A stretch of 64,000 bases of DNA. It comes from Rhynchopus euleeides. Taxonomy: Eukaryota > Euglenozoa > Diplonemea > Diplonemida > Diplonemidae. The notes beneath the pieces were generated by a model. It was not told the DNA's origin. It was given only the letters and a program-made list of their open reading frames with translations, and did not search any database. The stretch covers positions 722,501 to 786,500 of the forward strand of contig OY723295.1 in assembly GCA_963210315.1 (NCBI GenBank), written 5' to 3'. The translations under genes and the position numbers were made by a program. Shown here one piece after another: positions 49,787 to 59,526 of this stretch (position 1 is its first letter; every line of letters starts with the position of its first letter).

Positions 49787-50985
49787 CACAGATGCCGTGT
49801 CACCTCCTGCGTCCGCAGCGCCCTCGCCATCTCCGTGGGGCACCCCCCGTAGCGGATGGTGGTGCTGGAGAGGCCGCTCTCGCCGTGGTGCTTCGCGAGG
49901 CGGCCCACCAGCATCTCCGACAGATCCGCTCCCGACCCGATGAGCCCGAAGAGGAAGGTGAGTGCCCCGCGCTTCACGCTGTGGCCCGAGTAGTCCTCCA
50001 TCTCCGGTGTAGCCCGCCACATCGCCGTCACATCTGCCGTCGAAACCGCCGTCAGCCGCTCGAAGGGGCGCAGGCGCGTCACCAGCTCCGCGATGAGGGG
50101 GGTCAGGTCCCCGCATATCACCGTCCACTTGGAGGGGGTGAACGGGTTGGCCCGGCGGCCCTTCGGGGAGGTGTGCCAGTCTATTATCACCTCCCCGGGC
50201 TGCACTGCGATGTACTGCTCCGAGGAGAGGGAGCACACCTCCCCCCACGGGCTGGCGGTCTTCCACGCCGTCAGCGCCGCCAGCTGGAGGTGCGGCTGCT
50301 GCTGCAACGCCCACGCCACGAGCACCCCCTTCGGCATCGGCGTCGCCTACCGCTGCGGAATGGCCCCGCCGGCCGCCCGCAGCGCGCTTGCCAGGCTGAG
50401 GAGGGGCTGCTGGCCGAAGCCGAGGTGCCGCATTGTCCCGGAGAGCGCCTTTGCGTAGGCCAGCATCCCCTGAGGCGACACCCCTGTCGCCAGCACGAAC
50501 AGCATGGCGGTGTCGGCGTCGACTTCTAGGCCGTGCTCGTTGGCCCATCGCACCAGCCTTGCCCACAGGAGCTGCCTCTGCGACGAAGTGCTTCTTGCCC
50601 ACATCCCCGCCACCACGGCCTGCAGGCGCTCCACGGCCTCCCCGGGGGCGACCTCCACCTCTCCCGTGCGACGCGCCGCCACGCCCCCGACCCGAGCGGC
50701 CACGTGCCGCATCATCGCCCTCCCGAAGAGCGATGGTCTCCCGCTGGCGGCGCCGGATGCGCCTGAGGGCATTGCGGGCCCTGGCTGAGCGGGGTGGGGT
50801 CGAAGGGAAGTGGCGGGTGGAGGAGAAGTTGCTGAGGTGTTGTTGTTGTTGATGCTGTTGGTTGTTTTGTTGGTGACGTTGTTGATGATGTTGTGGGCGG
50901 GTGCAGGGGGGTGTGTTGGGCGGCGAGGGGCGGGGTGATGTAGAAGCGTGAGGGGGGGGTGGGTCTGAAGCCGGAAGGTGGGCAG
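49786..50985 (-). pseudogene. YR-C tyrosine recombinase, inactivated
   Basis: Same frame as gag, open from the gag TGA to a TAG at 50349-50347 (IPQR then stop, where YR-D has IPQQQ). The second part has box B (SGHSVKRGA, KHHGE, TTIRYGG) but box A reads TASPWGEVC where YR-D has TAARWGEVC, so the catalytic Arg is replaced by Pro. There are thus two independent inactivating changes. Candidate starts are ATG 50772 or readthrough from gag. It ends in TGA at 49788-49786, overlapping the RT start. Confidence 0.75.
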
Positions 50986-52146
50986 TCACGCGCGCCCGCC
51001 CCCGGCCCTGCCGTTTCCCGGCGCCCTCGCCGGTGCCTTCGCCGCGATGCGCTGCTGGGGGGCCCGAGCAGCGGCGCGGGGGCGCGTGTGTTGTTGTTGT
51101 GTGTGGGGGGCGGCGGCCCCCGGCCCCACAGCCGCAGCCGCCCGCATCACCGGGTGGGAAGTGGGGTCCTCCTTCGCAAGGTGCCGCTCGATGGCGGCGC
51201 GCGGCACCCTGTCGCGCACGAACGCGACCTGCAGCAGCACCTGTCGCAGCAGGTGATTCCCCAGCTCCCGCTGGGGAGTGCGCCCCCAGCCAGACACGTA
51301 CGCCGTGGCAAGAATCCACAGGCGCAACGCTGCGAACGCCTCATCCAGGATGCGGCCTCCAGGGAGGTGCGACGACCCCGACACCCAGCGGGTCTCCAGC
51401 TGTAGCACCAGATACGGTGCGTCGGACTCGATCAGCGAATCCCACTCCAGGACGTCGGCTGCGTCCGCGGGGTGTCGCTCCGACCCGGGGTACGGCATCC
51501 CGGCAGACATGGCCATGGGGGACGGCGGTGCTGGCGGAGACGGTGGCGGGTGAGCCCACTGCTGCTGCTGACGTTGCACATGGTCCTGGTGCTGCCGCAG
51601 GCGAGCATCCAGCTCCAGCCGGAAGGACCTCGTCTGCTCCTCCGCACGCTCGCGGAACTCCTGCGCCTGCTGCTCCAGCGAGCGTTGCATCGCTTCCTGC
51701 GACGCCGTCACCGCGCGGGTGGCGCACTCCGTCTGGTGGACAGACATCTCCACCAGACGGGAGTACTGCCACCCGTCCGCCGGCATCCTGTACAGGACGT
51801 CGGGCCCGCGGTGCTGCTCCGTGTCGGATACGTAATTGTACGCCTCGGACAAGCGCACTTCGTACCCCGCAGCGTTCCCCTCCTCGTCATGCGCCTGCGA
51901 CAGGCGACCAGCGAACCGCCGAAACGGCTGGCTCCCGTCGACGGGTGCACAAGAGTACACCACGCAGGCGTCGACGAGAGCCGCCGCCTGGTCCCCGAGC
52001 ATGCGGGCGGTCATGATCTCAGGGGCGGGAAGCCCCTGTCCTGCCGTCGCAGCCGGCGACGTCGCCCGCACCCTCGCCGTACCGACCGCTGATGGGGTGT
52101 ACCCGTCGAGGTTGATGCAGTCCGGCGAGGGAGGTGGGAGAGACAT
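50986..52146 (-). CDS. YR-C gag-like protein
   Basis: 387 residues from ATG 52146; the frame is open slightly upstream without another ATG. Order: a short N-terminal region; a conserved block (MLGDQAAALVDACVVYSC, then LSEAYNYV); a Gln/Arg-rich coiled coil; Pro-rich and Met-rich linkers; a C-terminal domain that is well conserved with YR-D (RELGNHLLRQVLLQVAFVRD); and a basic Ala/Arg-rich tail ending GNGRAGGGRA. It ends in TGA followed by CTG, with the recombinase in the same frame and no further stop for 71 codons before its ATG. Confidence 0.75.
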   Translation of the reverse strand: MSLPPPSPDCINLDGYTPSAVGTARVRATSPAATAGQGLPAPEIMTARMLGDQAAALVDACVVYSCAPVDGSQPFRRFAGRLSQAHDEEGNAAGYEVRLSEAYNYVSDTEQHRGPDVLYRMPADGWQYSRLVEMSVHQTECATRAVTASQEAMQRSLEQQAQEFRERAEEQTRSFRLELDARLRQHQDHVQRQQQQWAHPPPSPPAPPSPMAMSAGMPYPGSERHPADAADVLEWDSLIESDAPYLVLQLETRWVSGSSHLPGGRILDEAFAALRLWILATAYVSGWGRTPQRELGNHLLRQVLLQVAFVRDRVPRAAIERHLAKEDPTSHPVMRAAAAVGPGAAAPHTQQQHTRPRAAARAPQQRIAAKAPARAPGNGRAGGGRA

Positions 52147-52418
52147 GGTGTCGGGGTGGTGAGAGTGTAACAATAAAAGAAAGCGGACAAGACGAAGAGT
52201 GTTGGCCGCGGGGAGATTACCCTGATGAAGGGGGTGTTGTGTGGTGTGGTGTTAAAGTTATATACAAAGTGTCCCGGGAAGGTGCATGGGCACAACATGG
52301 GGGGAGAGAGAGGGGAAAGGCAACAGGATTGGGGTTGTGGGGTGTCAGGGGTGATGAGGGGGATGGGGGTGTCTGCTGCCAATGGCCTTGGGTCATATTC
52401 CCTCAGTAAACTGTGAGA

Positions 52419-54727
52419 GTGGCGGTGGACGGCGGACTGGAGGCGGCCACGGCGGTCGTGAAGGACTTCGCGGCGCGCAACAGGGGGGCGGACAAGGTCC
52501 TGCTGAAGATCGACTATGCCAACGCCTTTAACATGGTTAACAGGCAGGCGTTCATCGATGCTGTCAGGCGGGACCTCCCGGAGCTGTCGGCGTGGGTCGA
52601 GTGGTGCTACGCGTCGCCCTCAGCCCTGATATACCGTGGCGAAGTGCTCGAATCGCAGAGGGGGGTACAGCAGGGGGACCCCCTCGGGCCGCTCCTGTTC
52701 TCCCTGGCCATCCGCCAGCTGACCGAGGACCTAGGCAAGCTGCCGGGGGTGGAGGGCAGCGTGTGGTACTTGGACGATGGCACGCTGATGGGCTCCCCCG
52801 GGTTCGCGATCCTCGAGCGGCGGAGCGCGGAGCTGGGCCTGGTGGTGGCACGCCGCAAATGCGAAGTGATCTCGCTGAATGGGCACTCGGTGGAGGGCCT
52901 CCGGGGAGCGGGCCTTGATGTAGCCGCGACGGAAAAGGAGCGCGCGACTCGCATGGACCTCCTCCACCACAACTTCGAGTTCCTCGGGGCTCCGGTGGGG
53001 GATGCGGAATTCTGCGAGCGGGTGATGGATACAAAACTGAGAGAGAAGTTCATCCCGAACCTGCGCCAGCTTCACCACCTCCAAGACGCGCAAGTGGCCA
53101 TGACCCTCCTGCGACACTGTGAAGGCTTCTGCAAGCTGGTCTTCCAGATGCGCGCAATTGGGTACGCCGGGAGAGAATACCTTCGCCAGTATGACAAGGA
53201 AATCGGGATGGTGCTGGCATCTGTGCTCGGGGACAGGGACGGGACCCTCCCTGACGATGCGCGAGACCAGGCGGCCCTGCCCGTCAGGCTAGGGGGTATG
53301 GGCATTCGGAGGTCGGAGGACCACATCACCGCTGCGGCTTTGGCGGCGGCTAGCTCCTTCTTCCCCCTATGTGTGCAGCTGGACAGCGGATATCGTTGGG
53401 ATGCGGATGCGTGGCGCGTGGCAGCGACCGCCCACAACGAGCTGGTGGCGGAGGCGGACTGGGTGGACCCTCACAAGCGCCCGGGCGAGCCCCTCCGCCA
53501 GCGCGACCTATCCCTGGCGATCATCAGCCGGCAGCACGAGACCCTACTGGCGGAGGCTGACGTGCTGAGTAAAGGGCGTCAGTTGTCCGCGTCCCTCCCA
53601 GGCGCAGGGGCGTGGGTGACGGTGACGCCAGAACAACAGTTTGCGATGGGGAGGGAGGAGTACCAAGTGGCGGCTCGCCTGCGCCTGGGCCTCGTCGTCT
53701 TCGCCCCTGGGTCGCGGTGCCACGAGTGCGGGGACGCCATGGACGTCTTGGGCGCCCATGTGTTCAGCTGCCAGGCATCGGCGGACCGCATCAAGCGCCA
53801 CGACGCGGTGAAGCTCGGGGTGCTGGGGCTGGCGCGGGACGCGGGACTCGGCCCCCAGCTGGAGCCCAACCACCTCCTCTTGGGCGGGGGCAAGCCGGCT
53901 GACGTGTTCCTCCCGTGCGGCATAGGTGAGTCGCGGGGCCGGGCGATCGACGTGACCGTGTGGTCGACGTGCGCGGAGTCTGCGAGGCAGGGTGCGGCGA
54001 GAGCGCGGGGGTACACCGCGTCGCGGGCTGAAGCATCCAAGCATCGCAAGCACGGGGCGCGGTGTCAGGAGGTTGAGATCGCCTTCTCCGCGTTCGCCCT
54101 GGAGCAGTCGGGCGGGATGGGTCCGGAGGCCGTGCGGCTCTTCAGGCACTTGGTCAGCTTCGCGGTGGACCACAAGCTGGGGGACAGGGCCGAGCTCACT
54201 CGTTCCTGGGCGGCGCGGATAGTGGTGCCGTTGATGCGGGCGGTGGGGCGGTCGTCGCTCCGCAGGGGGGCGCTGTGCACGGACCTGCGCTCTGGTCAGA
54301 CTCGGGAGCGGGTCTTGCCGGATCCGCTGGTGGGCGTGGAGCCGGACTACTTCTTCACGCCTGACACGGACCTGGCCCCCGCGCCACACTTCGACGGGCA
54401 CATGGACGCGGAGGATTTCATGTGTGACCCGGATGACGCGGCGGGCCCCGAGGAGCCGACCCCTGAACCCGAACCTGCCCCTCCCCGCCGCCCACGCCCG
54501 CCGCCTCCCCCCGCGGAGGGGGACCTCCCGCAGCCGGCGGGTGGGGTGGCGGCTGACCCCCTGGCCCAATTGCTGGAGTGGCGCGGCCAGACGGACGGGA
54601 GGCTGAGCTTGTCGTCCCTGCAGCAGCAGGCGCGGCTGGGCCTGGTCGAGCCGGACGGGTGGTCGTTCCGGGTGGGGGACTGTGCTTTTGATGCGTTGGC
54701 CACGCTGGGTGCCCGATCGGTGAAGGA
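52419..54727 (+). CDS. OTU-RT-endonuclease non-LTR retrotransposon, C-terminal part
   Basis: Continues in frame from 46629. It holds the RT palm: motif A LLKIDYANAFNMV, motif B GVQQGDPLGPLLFSL, motif C YLDDGTL (canonical DD, unlike the YR elements), then the thumb. Further on is a Zn-binding motif (CHECGDAMDVLGAHVFSC) and a restriction-like endonuclease core (GKPADVFLP ... AIDVTVWS), the pairing found in R2/NeSL-type elements. After a Pro-rich linker it ends with GWSFRVGDCAFDALATLG, which resembles an OTU Cys motif, and is cut by YR-D at GTGAAGGA. No internal stop in 769 codons. Confidence 0.8.
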
Positions 54728-55435
54728 ATCATACCTTGGCCGGGCTATCGCAGACAGGGGGCACACACACGTCGACTCGGCTATAGTTCTCCTGGTGGTG
54801 TGTGTGCGCAACGACAAGAATGGCAAAGGCAATGGGTAGTGGGGGTGTTGATGGGAAGGGGGAAGGGGGACTTCCGGTTCAGCTTTTCCTCACTTGCAAC
54901 GCGAAGGGGTTAAGAGATCCCGCGACAACCGCCAATTCAGGCTGTTGAGGCGAGGTCCGGGGGATGGAGGGTGGGACAATAAAAGAAAGCGGACAAGACG
55001 AAGAGTGTTGGCCGCGGGGAGATTACCCTGATGAAGGGGGTGTTGTGTGGTGTGGTGTTAAAGTTATATACAAGGTGTCCCGGGAAGGTGCATGGGCACA
55101 ACATGGGGGGAGAGAGAGAGGGGAAAGGCAACAGGATTGGGGTTGAGGGGTGTCAGGGGTGATGAGGGGGATGGGGGTGTCTGCAGCCAGTGGCCTTGGG
55201 TCATATTCCCTCAGTAAACTGTGAGAATCATACCTTGGCCGGGCTATCGCAGACAGGGGGCACACACACGTCGACTCGGCTATAGTTCTCCTGGTGGTGT
55301 GTGTGCGCAACGACAAGAATGGCAAAGGCAATGGGTAGTGGGGGTGTTGATGGGAAGGGGGAAGGGGGACTTCCGGTTCAGCTTTTCCTCACTTGCAACG
55401 CGAAGGGGTTAAGAGATCCCGCGACAACCGCCAAT

Positions 55436-57145
55436 TCAGGCTGTTGAGGCGAGGTCTCCGCCTGCCCCACCGCGAGTGAAGAAGCGCCGCACCGCAAGTG
55501 AAACCTGGTCCCGGGTTTCGGGAGAAGAAATGCAAGAGGGGGGGATACGGGAAGGGAGATCTGCCGGATTGGCAGAGGTGTGGACGTATCCAACGGAAAA
55601 AGACAAAACCTGGAGGGCTGTGAGGTATTCTACCGCCTCCAGGACGGACTTGTTAATAAGATTGCAGGCGGCACACAGCCGCTTGCGCACAACAGCTGCC
55701 ACGGTCGTATTGTCGACCCAGATCTCTACAGCCCCCCCGCACACAGACCGGGGAAGGGCTCGCACTGTTTTGTTGAGGGCCATCGCCTCGAGAATGTTAA
55801 TGTGCAGCTGGGACTCGGCTGCGGTCCACGAGTCACCAATGACCTGCATTTCTTGTGTAAAGGAATCTATTAAGACGCCACCCCAACCCTTGAGGGAGGC
55901 GTCAACAAAGCAAGTAAAAGACGGGGGTGTGGACTGAATAACTCTCCTGTGGGGGGGAACACGCGCAACCCCCACACACACACACCACTGCCGCAACTCC
56001 CGGCAGACCGATGGGGGGATCCGCACAGGGTCAGGCGGCCGAAGGACCGCCCGGTTCAAAAAATTAGTCACCCGGCGGAGGAACTTGATCCCAAACCAGA
56101 ACCTCCCCGGGGACACTCCCGAAATGGCGCTGGCGTGGAGCAACCTTCCACCCAGCGACTCCAGCTCACCAGCCGTCACCCTCTGCCAGTCCACGCTGTC
56201 CAGCTTCGCCATCAGCCTGTCCGACGGAGACACGGTCTGGGCAGCGTGGTCGAATGCCACCCCGAGAAACTCGTAGACCGTCGCCGTGTCCACCGAGTCA
56301 GACGGCTTCCATGTCGCAGCGCACGCCGCAGCCACCTTGTCCATCTGCCGCGTCGCCTCTTCGACACTGGTGCGGGGGCCGGTCAGACGCACGTTGTCGA
56401 TCCAGACGTCGACCCCCACCTCAGGCGCAGTGCAGAACTCCTGGCGGACGTAGTCCCGGTGCCCACCCACAACAGCAGCCAAAGTGTGCATCAGCTCGGG
56501 CGCACAACAGTGGCCCATGGGCAACCTCAGCAGCTCATACCAGTCCCCCGACTCGTCAGCGAAGCGAAAGAACCTCCGTGCAGGCGCAGGGATGGGGATC
56601 TGATAAAACCCGCACTTGAAATCCCGCGCCGACCCACACTCCGCAAACACCGCGTCGAGGTACCCCGAGATGTGCCCCAGGGGGACGTGTGCCGCGTAGG
56701 ACTCCTCCAAGTTGTCGTTTGCCTGCTTGGTCCAGAGGATGAACCTCTGCCGCAACCCGGACGGCTTCTCCTCCATCACAGTAAAGGGCACGCACAGGGA
56801 GGGGCCCGGACCCGACGCAGGCCCAGCCACTCCGTTCTCCACCAGCAGCTCCGCATGCTTGTGTTGTAGATGCGAGGGGCGGGAGCGCCCCTCAGAGGGA
56901 GAAGGTGTAGAAGTGCCCGGCGGGGGTGCATCGGGGAACGTCAGCCGCCACACCTCGTCGAACCTGCGCCTCACAGTGGCGGTCATCCTCGCCCGCAGCG
57001 CCTCGACGTCCATCTCCGCCACAGAAGACACATGCAGGGGCGCACGGCGCTCCTCCTCCGTCGCCGGCAGCCTCGACTGGTGCGCACGCCGCGTCATCGA
57101 GTGCAGCCCCCGCTGCTTGCGGCAAAAGGACTCAGGGTCGGCCAT
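55436..57145 (-). CDS. YR-D reverse transcriptase/RNase H
   Basis: 569 residues from ATG 57145, overlapping the recombinase TGA as TGATG. It differs from the YR-C protein at only a few positions (for example NDNLEESYAAH against NDDLEESYTAH). Motif C is WIDN (56391-56405). The RNase H Asp/Glu residues are all present. The product should copy the element RNA into DNA; the RNase H at its C-terminus degrades the template. Confidence 0.85.
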   Translation of the reverse strand: MADPESFCRKQRGLHSMTRRAHQSRLPATEEERRAPLHVSSVAEMDVEALRARMTATVRRRFDEVWRLTFPDAPPPGTSTPSPSEGRSRPSHLQHKHAELLVENGVAGPASGPGPSLCVPFTVMEEKPSGLRQRFILWTKQANDNLEESYAAHVPLGHISGYLDAVFAECGSARDFKCGFYQIPIPAPARRFFRFADESGDWYELLRLPMGHCCAPELMHTLAAVVGGHRDYVRQEFCTAPEVGVDVWIDNVRLTGPRTSVEEATRQMDKVAAACAATWKPSDSVDTATVYEFLGVAFDHAAQTVSPSDRLMAKLDSVDWQRVTAGELESLGGRLLHASAISGVSPGRFWFGIKFLRRVTNFLNRAVLRPPDPVRIPPSVCRELRQWCVCVGVARVPPHRRVIQSTPPSFTCFVDASLKGWGGVLIDSFTQEMQVIGDSWTAAESQLHINILEAMALNKTVRALPRSVCGGAVEIWVDNTTVAAVVRKRLCAACNLINKSVLEAVEYLTALQVLSFSVGYVHTSANPADLPSRIPPSCISSPETRDQVSLAVRRFFTRGGAGGDLASTA

Positions 57146-58329
57146 CACAGATGCCGTGTCACCTCCTGCGTCCGCAGCGCCCTCGCCATCTCCGTGGGGC
57201 ATCCCCCGTAGCGGATGGTGGTGCTGGAGAGGCCGCCCTCGCCGTGATGCTTCGCGAGGCGGCCCACCAGCATCTCCGACAGATCCGCTCCCGACGCGAT
57301 GAGCCCGAAGAGGAAGGTGAGCGCCCCGCGCTTCACGCTGTGGCCCGAGTAGGCCTCCATCCCCGGTGTTGCCCGCCACATCGCCGTCACATCTGCCGTC
57401 GAAACCGCCGTCAGCCGCTCGAAGGGGCGCAGGCGCGTCACCAGCTCCGCGATGGAGGGGGTCAGGTCCCCGCATATCACCGTCCACTTTGAGGCTGTGA
57501 ACGGGTTGGCCCGACGGCCCTTCGGGGAGGTGTGCCAGTCTATTATCACCTCCGTGGGCTGCACCGCGATGAACTGCTCCGACGAGAGGGTGCACACCTC
57601 CCCCCACCGGGCCGCGGTCTTCCACGCCGTCAGCGCCGCCAGTCGGAGATGCGGCTGTTGACACAGCGCCCACGCCACGAGTACCTCCTTCGGCATCGGC
57701 GTCGCCTGCTGCTGCGGAATGGCCCCCCCGGCCGCACGCAGCGCGCTTGCCAGGCTGAGGAGGGGCTGCTGGGCGAGGCCGAGGTGGCGCATCGTCCCGG
57801 AGAGCGCCTTTGCGTAGGCCAGCATCCCCTGCGGCGACACCCCTGTCGCCAGCACGAACAGCATGGCGGTGTCGGCGTCGACTTCTAGGCCGTGCTCGTT
57901 GGCCCACCGCACCAGCCTTGCCCACAGCAGCTGCCTCTGTGACGAAGTGCTTCGCGCCCACATACCCGCCACCACGGCCTGCAGGCGCTCCACGGCCTCC
58001 CCGGGGCCGACCTCCACCTCTCCCGTGACGCGCACCGCCACACCCCCGACCCGAGCGGCCACGTGCCGCATCATCGCCCTCGCAAAGAGCGGTGTTCTCC
58101 CGCTGGCGGCGCCGGATGCGCCTAAGGGCGTTGCGGGCCCTGGCTGAGCGGGGTGGGGTCGAAGGGATGTGTCGGGTGGAGGAGATGTTGTTGAGGTGTT
58201 GTTGTTGTTGTTGTCGTTGTTGTCGTTGTTGTTGATGTTGTGGATGTGGGGGGGGTTGGATGGGCGGCGAGGGGCGGGGTGTTGTAGAAGCGCGAGGGGG
58301 GGGCGGGCCTGGAGCCGGGAGGTGGGCAG
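57145..58329 (-). CDS. YR-D tyrosine recombinase
   Basis: In the gag frame with no stop from the gag TGA (58332-58330) to its own TGA (57147-57145). From ATG 58074 it is 309 residues; readthrough would add an 85-codon linker rich in Asn (runs of AAC codons). Box A is LTAWKTAARWGEVCTL with Arg; box B is SGHSVKRGALTF, then RLAKHHGEGG and TTIRYGG with the Tyr nucleophile. This is the intact counterpart of the broken recombinase in YR-C. Confidence 0.85.
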   Translation of the reverse strand: MPTSRLQARPPLALLQHPAPRRPSNPPHIHNINNNDNNDNNNNNTSTTSPPPDTSLRPHPAQPGPATPLGASGAASGRTPLFARAMMRHVAARVGGVAVRVTGEVEVGPGEAVERLQAVVAGMWARSTSSQRQLLWARLVRWANEHGLEVDADTAMLFVLATGVSPQGMLAYAKALSGTMRHLGLAQQPLLSLASALRAAGGAIPQQQATPMPKEVLVAWALCQQPHLRLAALTAWKTAARWGEVCTLSSEQFIAVQPTEVIIDWHTSPKGRRANPFTASKWTVICGDLTPSIAELVTRLRPFERLTAVSTADVTAMWRATPGMEAYSGHSVKRGALTFLFGLIASGADLSEMLVGRLAKHHGEGGLSSTTIRYGGCPTEMARALRTQEVTRHL

Positions 58330-59526
58330 TCACGCGCGCCCGCCCCCGGCCCTGCCGTTTCCCGGCGCCCTCGCCGGTGCCTTCGCCACGATGCGCTGCT
58401 GGGGGGCTCTGGCGGCGGTGCGGGGGCGTGTGTGTTGTGTCTGGGGGGCGGCCCCCGGGCCCACTGCCGCAGCCGCTCGCATCACAGGGTGGGCCGTGGC
58501 GTCCTCCCTGGCGAGGTGGCGCTCGATCGCAGCTCGCGGCACCCTGTCTCGCACGAAGGCAATCTGGAGCAGCACCTGTCGCAGCAGGTGGTTCCCCAGC
58601 TCCCTCTGGGGGGTGCGCCCCCAGCCTGCGACGCACGCCGTCGCCAAGATCCAGAGGCGCAATGCCTCGAAGGCCTCCCCCAGAATGCGCCCCCCGGGGA
58701 GATGCAGCGAACCCGACACCCAGCGAGACTCGAGCTGCAGTACCAGGTACTGCGCGTCGGTCTCGATGGCCGCATCCCACTCCGCGACGTCCGCCACATC
58801 CGCCGGGTGCACCGCCGCGCTCGTCATCGGCGCCGCCATCTGCGGGTACATCGGGGGCGGTGTCACCGGGGGAGCACCCATCTGCTGAGGAGGGGGAGGG
58901 GGCTGCGACGCCACCATCGATGCAGCCTGCTGCTGCATGGTCGCGACACGCCGGTCGAATTCCTCCTGGAACTGACGTGTTTGTTCTGCCGAAGCCTCGT
59001 CGAAGCGCCGCTGCTGCGCTGCTGCCTGTGCCTGCACTTCGTTCAAAGCCTCGCGCACCGCTGCCACCTCCCGTTCTGACTGCACCCGCATGTCCTCGAT
59101 GGTCGTCGCCGCCATCTCGGTCTGGTGCACCGAGGTCTCGACGAGTCGGATGTAGACCCAATCCGGAGCGGGGAAGGGGTAGGTCACATCCGGACCGTCG
59201 TGCACTTCGACTCCGGCCACATAGTTGTAGGCCTCCGACAATGTCACTTCATATGTCGGAGAGCCGTCCTGGTCAGGTGCACCCGCAGAGAGACGCGCTG
59301 CGTAACGCGCGAAATCCGTCGATCCGTCAGACGGTCTGCACGTGTATACAACACACGCATTCACCAGGGCAGCGGCCTGGTCCCCCAGCATCCGCACCGA
59401 CATCTCCACAGGGGCCACAAACCCCTGCCCAGCGGTGGCTCTGGGGGAGACCGCCCGCGCCCGCTGAGTCCCCACCCACGACATGGTGAAGGGCTGCAGG
59501 GGGACGACGTCAGGGGAGGTTGTCAT
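58330..59526 (-). CDS. YR-D gag-like protein
   Basis: 398 residues from ATG 59526 (an alternative ATG is 14 codons later). It shares its plan with YR-C gag: MLGDQAAALVNACVVY and LSEAYNYV blocks, a Glu/Gln-rich coiled coil, a Pro/Met-rich linker, the conserved RELGNHLLRQVLLQIAFVRD domain and a basic tail. Identity to YR-C is only moderate in the N-terminal half and high in the C-terminal third. It ends in TGA CTG. Confidence 0.75.
   Translation of the reverse strand: MTTSPDVVPLQPFTMSWVGTQRARAVSPRATAGQGFVAPVEMSVRMLGDQAAALVNACVVYTCRPSDGSTDFARYAARLSAGAPDQDGSPTYEVTLSEAYNYVAGVEVHDGPDVTYPFPAPDWVYIRLVETSVHQTEMAATTIEDMRVQSEREVAAVREALNEVQAQAAAQQRRFDEASAEQTRQFQEEFDRRVATMQQQAASMVASQPPPPPQQMGAPPVTPPPMYPQMAAPMTSAAVHPADVADVAEWDAAIETDAQYLVLQLESRWVSGSLHLPGGRILGEAFEALRLWILATACVAGWGRTPQRELGNHLLRQVLLQIAFVRDRVPRAAIERHLAREDATAHPVMRAAAAVGPGAAPQTQHTRPRTAARAPQQRIVAKAPARAPGNGRAGGGRA

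Larger units (their letters stand above)
47373..52418 (-). mobile_element. YR-C, tyrosine-recombinase retrotransposon
   Basis: Layout on the plus strand: module X (47373-47601), an 18 bp spacer, module Y (47620-47868), X (47869 to ~48097), ORFs on the minus strand, Y (52170-52418). On the minus strand that is A1 (Y'), gag, recombinase, RT/RNase H, B1 (X'), A2 (Y'), B2 (X'): split direct repeats. The outer junctions lie in the non-LTR frame after ...GTAGGA and before GTGGCGG; GA precedes each X and ends each Y, so the crossover core may be as short as GA. Confidence 0.85.

Noticed and set aside
57146..59161. Upstream extension of the RT frame through recombinase and gag in YR-D (also YR-C and YR-E)
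   Set aside because: The extension is low-complexity Arg/Gly/Ala/Pro sequence with no domain and overlaps two well-supported genes; high GC content explains the lack of stops.
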